Origin: a virus
Virus record (IMG/VR): IMGVR_UViG_3300023223_001692
Coordinates: 1-35,300 of that record
Direction: 5' to 3' (one strand)
DNA length: 35,300 nt
Numbering within the stretch: the first letter of the stretch is position 1; every line of letters starts with the position of its first letter. Below are positions 32,538 to 35,300 of the stretch, piece by piece. The position numbers and the translations under genes are program-made. The notes under the pieces were generated by a model. That model did not search any database. It saw only the letters and a program-made list of their open reading frames with translations, and was not told where the DNA came from.

Positions 32538-32653
32538 TGCCAAACATAACCATAGTTGCCACGGACGGCATTTTATTTAACTTAACAATATCGCACAATA
32601 AATTACAATCATCACACATATCATTATTAAAAAAATCTCTACCTCAAAATCGC

Positions 32654-32914
32654 TCATTTTTTATGTCCAAAGATATCAGGTCGAAGTTGTTCTTTAGTGA
32701 CCACCTTTTTTGTGATTTTCTCAAGCACAATAGCATGATAAGCAGTGGGACGTGTGTATCCCATAATCCACTTATAAATTGATGTTCGGTTTGCATGCAT
32801 TTGGCTATCTTCTCTGCACTTTTTGTAAAACTGTCTATTTTCGTGCCAATCCAGTTTTTTAACATAGCTATATAAGGCATTTTTCTTGTAAGGTTTTTTT
32901 CTCTTATTTGTCAT
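32654..32914 (-). CDS. Cro/YdaS-like helix-turn-helix regulator
   Basis: 86 residues from ATG 32914 (aaggag, 8-base spacing). The last 35 residues (TSIYKWIMGYTRPTAYHAIV, EKITKKVVTKEQLRPDIFG) are the HTH with the characteristic E-K-x-T-x-x-x-V-T-x-x-x-LRPDIF ending of YdaS/Cro-type repressors. It is the first gene of the leftward arm and starts from a strong promoter. Probably represses the facing promoter or its own. Confidence 0.8.
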   Translation of the reverse strand: MTNKRKKPYKKNALYSYVKKLDWHENRQFYKKCREDSQMHANRTSIYKWIMGYTRPTAYHAIVLEKITKKVVTKEQLRPDIFGHKK

Positions 32915-32941
32915 TATTGTTAACTCCTTGATTATATTGAC

Positions 32942-32970
32942 AGTATGCCATATCATTCACAGGATGTCAA
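32942..32970 (-). promoter_or_regulatory. Leftward promoter of the regulator gene
   Basis: TTGACA (complement of 32965-32970), a 17-base spacer and CATACT (complement of 32942-32947), 28 bases before ATG 32914. The -35 lies within ATGTCAACT (32964-32972), which is mirrored at 32996-33004. Confidence 0.75.
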
Positions 32971-32995
32971 CTAAATTAAAATAAGTTATATAAAC

Positions 32996-33026
32996 AGTTG
33001 ACATGTTACGTATCATGTGCCATTCT
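32996..33026 (+). promoter_or_regulatory. Rightward promoter and operator-like palindrome
   Basis: TTGACA at 32998-33003 in AGTTGACAT, the mirror image of the leftward -35. At 17 bases a weak -10 (cattct) is found. ACATG (33001-33005) and CATGT (33014-33018) form an inverted repeat over the -35/spacer, a likely operator. A strong -35 with poor -10 suggests regulation. Confidence 0.5.
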
Positions 33027-33061
33027 TAATGAATAGAAATAGAAATAAAAGAAGAAATAAA

Positions 33062-33235
33062 ATGAAACTATTAGGAAAATTATTAATTGTATTATTTGTA
33101 TTAATATGGATTGTCGTCTGGATATGGGTCTCTCTCTATAAATCATGGTACATAATCATTATCGCAGGAATACTATTAATTTTAATGTGGGGAGTTTTTT
33201 TTACAGTAATTGGTCGTCGTGGAATGTTTAAATAA
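33062..33235 (+). CDS. Two-span small membrane protein, 57 aa
   Basis: 57 residues from ATG 33062 (the longer frame from 33017 runs into the promoter). Two hydrophobic helices, about 4-24 and 28-50, rich in Ile, Val and Trp, separated by a short SLYKSW turn, then a basic GRRGMFK tail. First gene of the rightward arm. Could act in superinfection exclusion or be holin-like; no family recognised. Confidence 0.6.
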   Translation: MKLLGKLLIVLFVLIWIVVWIWVSLYKSWYIIIIAGILLILMWGVFFTVIGRRGMFK

Positions 33236-33307
33236 TAAATTCACCACCCCTTGTCTGCTTTGGGCAAGTATAAAAATAATCAAAGCAAATGGAAGGCTAA
33301 TATAACA

Positions 33308-33355
33308 ATGAAAACAATGGCATTTTATAAACTAAAGGACGGTAAAGTAGGTTAA
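33308..33355 (+). CDS. Possible 15-residue leader peptide
   Basis: ATG 33308 to TAA 33353-33355 encodes 15 residues (MKTMAFYKLKDGKVG). The end of the frame lies in the terminator hairpin at 33338-33367, as in attenuator leaders. The ribosome site (ggaagg) is distant. It could also be the remnant of a longer gene. Weakly supported. Confidence 0.25.
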   Translation: MKTMAFYKLKDGKVG

Positions 33356-33373
33356 GGCTTTACCGTCTATTTT
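33338..33373 (+). terminator. Rho-independent terminator
   Basis: Perfect 10-bp stem GACGGTAAAG (33338-33347) / CTTTACCGTC (33358-33367) with a 10-base loop, then tattttta. It ends or attenuates transcription between the first membrane gene and the repeat cassettes. Confidence 0.8.
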
Positions 33374-33384
33374 TAAGGATAAAT

Positions 33385-33552
33385 GTGAAAATAGCATTGC
33401 TGAATTTATTAAAGTCTAGGGCTAGATCTAGATCTAGGTCTGGTTCTACGTCTTGGTCTAGATCTAGATCTAAGTATACGTCTAGGTCTGGTTCTACGTC
33501 TTGGTCTTGGTCTTGGGCTAGGTCTTGGTCTAAGTCTAGGTCTAGGCCTTAG
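33385..33552 (+). CDS. Ser-Arg/Ser-Trp repeat protein, copy 1 (GTG start)
   Basis: 55 residues from GTG 33385, with aagga 6 bases upstream as in copy 2. Ten-residue head VKIALLNLLK is followed by alternating Ser with Arg, Trp, Gly, Thr or Lys (SRARSRSRSGSTSW...). It is coded by hexamers tct-nnn. Less regular than copy 2, as if older. Followed by taacataggagatgaaatca, as copy 2 is. Expression is unproven; GTG replaces ATG. Confidence 0.4.
   Translation: MKIALLNLLKSRARSRSRSGSTSWSRSRSKYTSRSGSTSWSWSWARSWSKSRSRP
33410..33552 (+). repeat. Degenerate hexanucleotide repeat, copy 1
   Basis: About 24 hexamers of the type GGTCT(A/T), many altered, including two imperfect copies of a longer unit (aggtctggttctacgtcttgg at about 33436-33456 and 33484-33504, stated here only by position and pattern). 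Frame-neutral unit length. Confidence 0.85.
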
Positions 33553-33577
33553 ATTTTTTAACATAGGAGATGAAATC

Positions 33578-33589
33578 ATGGAAAAATAA
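33578..33589 (+). pseudogene. Abortive start after cassette 1
   Basis: The ribosome site aggag is followed by ATG 33578, gaa, aaa, taa: an M-E-K frame. In cassette 2 the same flank leads into a full 136-residue gene. So either the downstream gene of copy 1 has been lost or the flank was copied without it. Confidence 0.35.
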
Positions 33590-33642
33590 TTTTTATTAAC
33601 TTTTTTTAACTTTAGTAAAACATTTATCACAAGGAAATAAAT

Positions 33643-33921
33643 ATGAACGAGAATAATGCTGAACATCCGTATAATGTCGGGGATAAGCTTTTTATAAGAG
33701 CTATTACTTTTCACTACATTGGTCAAATAGATAAAATTTATAAAAAGGGATTTTTACTTGCAAATGCTAGTTGGATTGCAGATAGCGGTAGATTTTATAA
33801 TGCGCTTAAAGATGGCGAACTTGATGAGGTAGAACCATATCCTAATAAAGTTTTTATTTTATTTGATTCTATAGTAGATATTACAAAATGGATTCATGCT
33901 TTGCCAACCATGCAAAAATAA
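33643..33921 (+). CDS. Conserved small phage/mobile-element protein, 92 aa
   Basis: 92 residues with aagga before the ATG. Beta-rich; the segment FLLANASWIADSGRFYNALKD with NVGDKLFIRAITFHYIGQI matches a widespread small phage protein with the pattern IR-x-VT-x-x-x-x-G, D-x-AWIADTGRF and EVEP-x-P. Family function unknown. It lies between the two repeat cassettes. Confidence 0.75.
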   Translation: MNENNAEHPYNVGDKLFIRAITFHYIGQIDKIYKKGFLLANASWIADSGRFYNALKDGELDEVEPYPNKVFILFDSIVDITKWIHALPTMQK

Positions 33922-33931
33922 AGGATAAATC

Positions 33932-34117
33932 ATGAAAGTAGGATTGCTGAATTTATTAAAGTCTAGGTCTAGTTCTAGGCCTCGGTCTCGGTCTTGGTCT
34001 TGGTCTTGGTCTAGGTCTTGGTCTAGGTCTTGGTCTTGGTCTTGGTCTAGGTCTTGGTCTAGGTCTTGGTCTTGGTCTTGGTCTAGATCTAGGTCTAGGT
34101 CTGACTCTAGATCTTAG
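33932..34117 (+). CDS. Ser-Arg/Ser-Trp repeat protein, copy 2
   Basis: 61 residues from ATG 33932 (aagga, good spacing). Head MKVGLLNLLK, then a run of SR and SW dipeptides with the 12-residue higher unit SWSWSWSRSWSR about three times (36-bp DNA period), ending SRSDSRS. No globular domain. It resembles no phage family I know. It may be RNA- or membrane-interacting through Arg and Trp, or a by-product of a DNA repeat. The head is nearly identical to that of copy 1. Confidence 0.5.
   Translation: MKVGLLNLLKSRSSSRPRSRSWSWSWSRSWSRSWSWSWSRSWSRSWSWSWSRSRSRSDSRS
33962..34117 (+). repeat. Hexanucleotide repeat array, copy 2
   Basis: About 25 units of GGTCT(A/T) with a 36-bp higher-order period. 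Far more regular than copy 1, which suggests recent expansion by slippage or recombination. Confidence 0.92.
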
Positions 34118-34142
34118 ATTTTTAACATAGGAGATGAAATCA

Positions 34143-34553
34143 ATGAATGAGAAAAATACATTAACAAAAGTGCATAATACTTATCTTCAAGTTTTGGATT
34201 CACTAGATAATGATACTATATATTTGTCATACAAAAAAAGTAATCATCAATTAGTATCAATTGCTTATTATCAAGCATGGAATCGTGCTCTTAAGAAATT
34301 TATGGAATTATTCATAATTGATGAAAATATATATTTTGGTGCCTTATGGAAAAGATCATTACCAATTTTTAAAGATAAAGGAAAAAAACCAGGTTCTAGA
34401 AATAAAGCTCTCCAGGCTCATTTATATGTTTTGGACGAATATCCGCAACGGATAGAACCCATTAATGTTTTTATAAAATATCTGCACGATATAGACTATG
34501 AAAATTTTCCTACATCGATTTGTAATGCTTTAAATATGTTTTATGGAGTATAA
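34143..34553 (+). CDS. Hypothetical protein, 136 aa
   Basis: 136 residues from ATG 34143, 10 bases after aggag; ATG 34134 is too close to that site. Helical in the N-terminal half (LQVLDSLDNDTIYLSYKK), basic GKKPGSRNKALQAHL in the middle. It follows repeat cassette 2 and precedes the next gene by two bases. No family recognised. Confidence 0.6.
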   Translation: MNEKNTLTKVHNTYLQVLDSLDNDTIYLSYKKSNHQLVSIAYYQAWNRALKKFMELFIIDENIYFGALWKRSLPIFKDKGKKPGSRNKALQAHLYVLDEYPQRIEPINVFIKYLHDIDYENFPTSICNALNMFYGV

Positions 34554-34555
34554 TT

Positions 34556-34879
34556 ATGGATAAAAATTTATTTAATCTTAAAAATAAAGATGGTTTGTCA
34601 AACAAAGTTATACGTCAGATAAGCGCAGTACCCATAAAATATTACGAAATTTTAAGTTTATTTGATTTGAAAGAACAACTAACGCCCGAAGAAGTATTAG
34701 TGGGGCTTTACAGAAAATACAAAATAGAAGCAAATAAAGAGTCTATTTATACAACCCTTGCTCATCTTTCAAAGCATACCAAAAAAAGGGAACCAATACT
34801 TAAAGGTATAAGAGCACCAAAAAAATTATTATCTTATCAAAAAATCAAACAAAAGGAGACAAACAATGATGATGTATAA
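34556..34879 (+). CDS. Small protein with winged-helix-like pattern, 107 aa
   Basis: 107 residues. About 40-80 (DLKEQLTPEEVLVGLYRKYK, ANKESIYTTLAHLSKH) has the look of a winged helix, with a basic tail. Possibly DNA-binding. It starts two bases after the preceding stop and overlaps the next gene's start by 14 bases. Confidence 0.6.
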   Translation: MDKNLFNLKNKDGLSNKVIRQISAVPIKYYEILSLFDLKEQLTPEEVLVGLYRKYKIEANKESIYTTLAHLSKHTKKREPILKGIRAPKKLLSYQKIKQKETNNDDV

Positions 34880-35093
34880 TCCAAAACAAAACTTTGAAGT
34901 TATATTTAAATATATAGACTATAAGCAACCCGGTCATTTATCGCTTAAAATAAAAAATATTTATTTTACATCATATCAACTCACAAAAAAGTACTACATG
35001 TACAATACAATATTTAGATTTTTTAAGGGATTAAATAATAATCAAGCTAAGATTTTTGGTAAACCTGTACTTGAAAAAAGGAGAAAATTATGA
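34866..35093 (+). CDS. Small basic protein, 75 aa
   Basis: 75 residues with aaaaggag before ATG 34866 (ATG 34869 possible). Basic, with many Tyr and Phe (YYMYNTIFRFFKGLNN). The start lies inside the preceding gene, and its end overlaps the next ATG (atga). No family recognised. Confidence 0.6.
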   Translation: MMMYNPKQNFEVIFKYIDYKQPGHLSLKIKNIYFTSYQLTKKYYMYNTIFRFFKGLNNNQAKIFGKPVLEKRRKL

Positions 35094-35300
35094 CAGATAA
35101 TAAGCAAATATTTCAAAATCTTTGCGAGCATATTGATTGTATTTCTATGGCCAAACTATCAAAAAAAATTGTTGCTCTTATGATAGACGGATTTAGTGGA
35201 AAACCCCTTGCTGAAGTTTTGCAAAGAGAAGATCTTATATATGTTGCAGCACTTAAGAAAGTTATGGATATTTTGTCAACAGAATCAAAAGACAAGGTAC
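35090..35300 (+). CDS. Small phage protein, N-terminal part (continues at base 145)
   Basis: ATG 35090 after aaaggag, in atga overlap with the preceding gene. It is the first 70 codons of an 85-residue protein completed at 145-191. Helical; a sequence such as MAKLSKKIVALMIDGF is followed by GKPLAEVLQREDLIYV. The continuous frame across the ends supports circularity. Function unknown. Confidence 0.7.
   Translation, partial: MTDNKQIFQNLCEHIDCISMAKLSKKIVALMIDGFSGKPLAEVLQREDLIYVAALKKVMDILSTESKDKV
35157..35300. repeat. Terminal direct repeat, right copy (circular junction)
   Basis: Identical to 1-144. See the left copy: assembly overlap of a circular genome with unit length 35,156 bp. Confidence 0.93.

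Noticed and set aside
32537-32782. Rightward 81-residue frame opposite the regulator gene
   Set aside because: It covers the HTH gene in antisense and has no ribosome site.
33409-33726. Leftward 105-residue Arg/Pro-rich frame over repeat copy 1
   Set aside because: It is the mirror reading of the hexamer array and continues antisense into the gene at 33643; the rightward frame has the conserved ribosome site.
33410-34117. CRISPR array as explanation for the repeats
   Set aside because: Units are 6 bp (36 bp higher order) with no unique spacers, and no cas genes are present.

Overview
The window is a complete, circular tailed-phage genome (or circularised prophage) with an AT-rich base composition. 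The first 144 bases are identical to the last 144 (1-144 = 35157-35300), so the sequence closes on itself with a unit length of 35,156 bp, and one small gene runs across the junction. Gene content is that of a contractile-tailed phage (myovirus) of a Gram-negative host: an HK97-type head (terminase, portal, protease, major capsid protein) joined to a Mu-type tail (sheath, tube, frameshifted chaperones, tape measure, gp43- to gp48-like baseplate), plus a lipoprotein of spanin type. The host cannot be named from the sequence; low GC, sigma70-like promoters and the spanin-like gene fit an AT-rich proteobacterium.

Transcription is split into two arms that diverge near 32,940-33,004, where two promoters sit back to back. 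The rightward arm (33,062 through the junction to 4,276) carries a small membrane protein, two copies of a cassette encoding hexanucleotide-repeat Ser-Arg/Ser-Trp proteins, several small conserved phage genes, a presumed recombination protein (375-1313), a 119-nt tRNA-like element, a coiled-coil protein, a DUF3268 zinc-finger protein and a Tmemb_185A-like membrane protein. Just past its last gene is a consensus promoter with no gene behind it, ending in a long hairpin: a candidate small RNA.

The leftward arm (32,914 down to 4,453) starts with a Cro/YdaS-like regulator and a palindromic spacer, then a replication initiator and a helicase-loader-like gene interrupted at a run of nine A. A block of small accessory genes (about 27.7-31.1 kb) follows, served by three copies of one promoter/operator module. 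Then come terminase, portal, MuF, protease, capsid, two tandem paralogous candidate decoration proteins, connectors, tail and baseplate genes, fibre genes and the spanin-like lysis genes.

Points of most interest are the duplicated SR/SW repeat cassettes, the orphan promoter and hairpin, the tRNA-like element, the repeated promoter module, the split gp43-like gene, the programmed -1 frameshift in the tail chaperone, and the lack of any recognisable endolysin, integrase or CI-type repressor.
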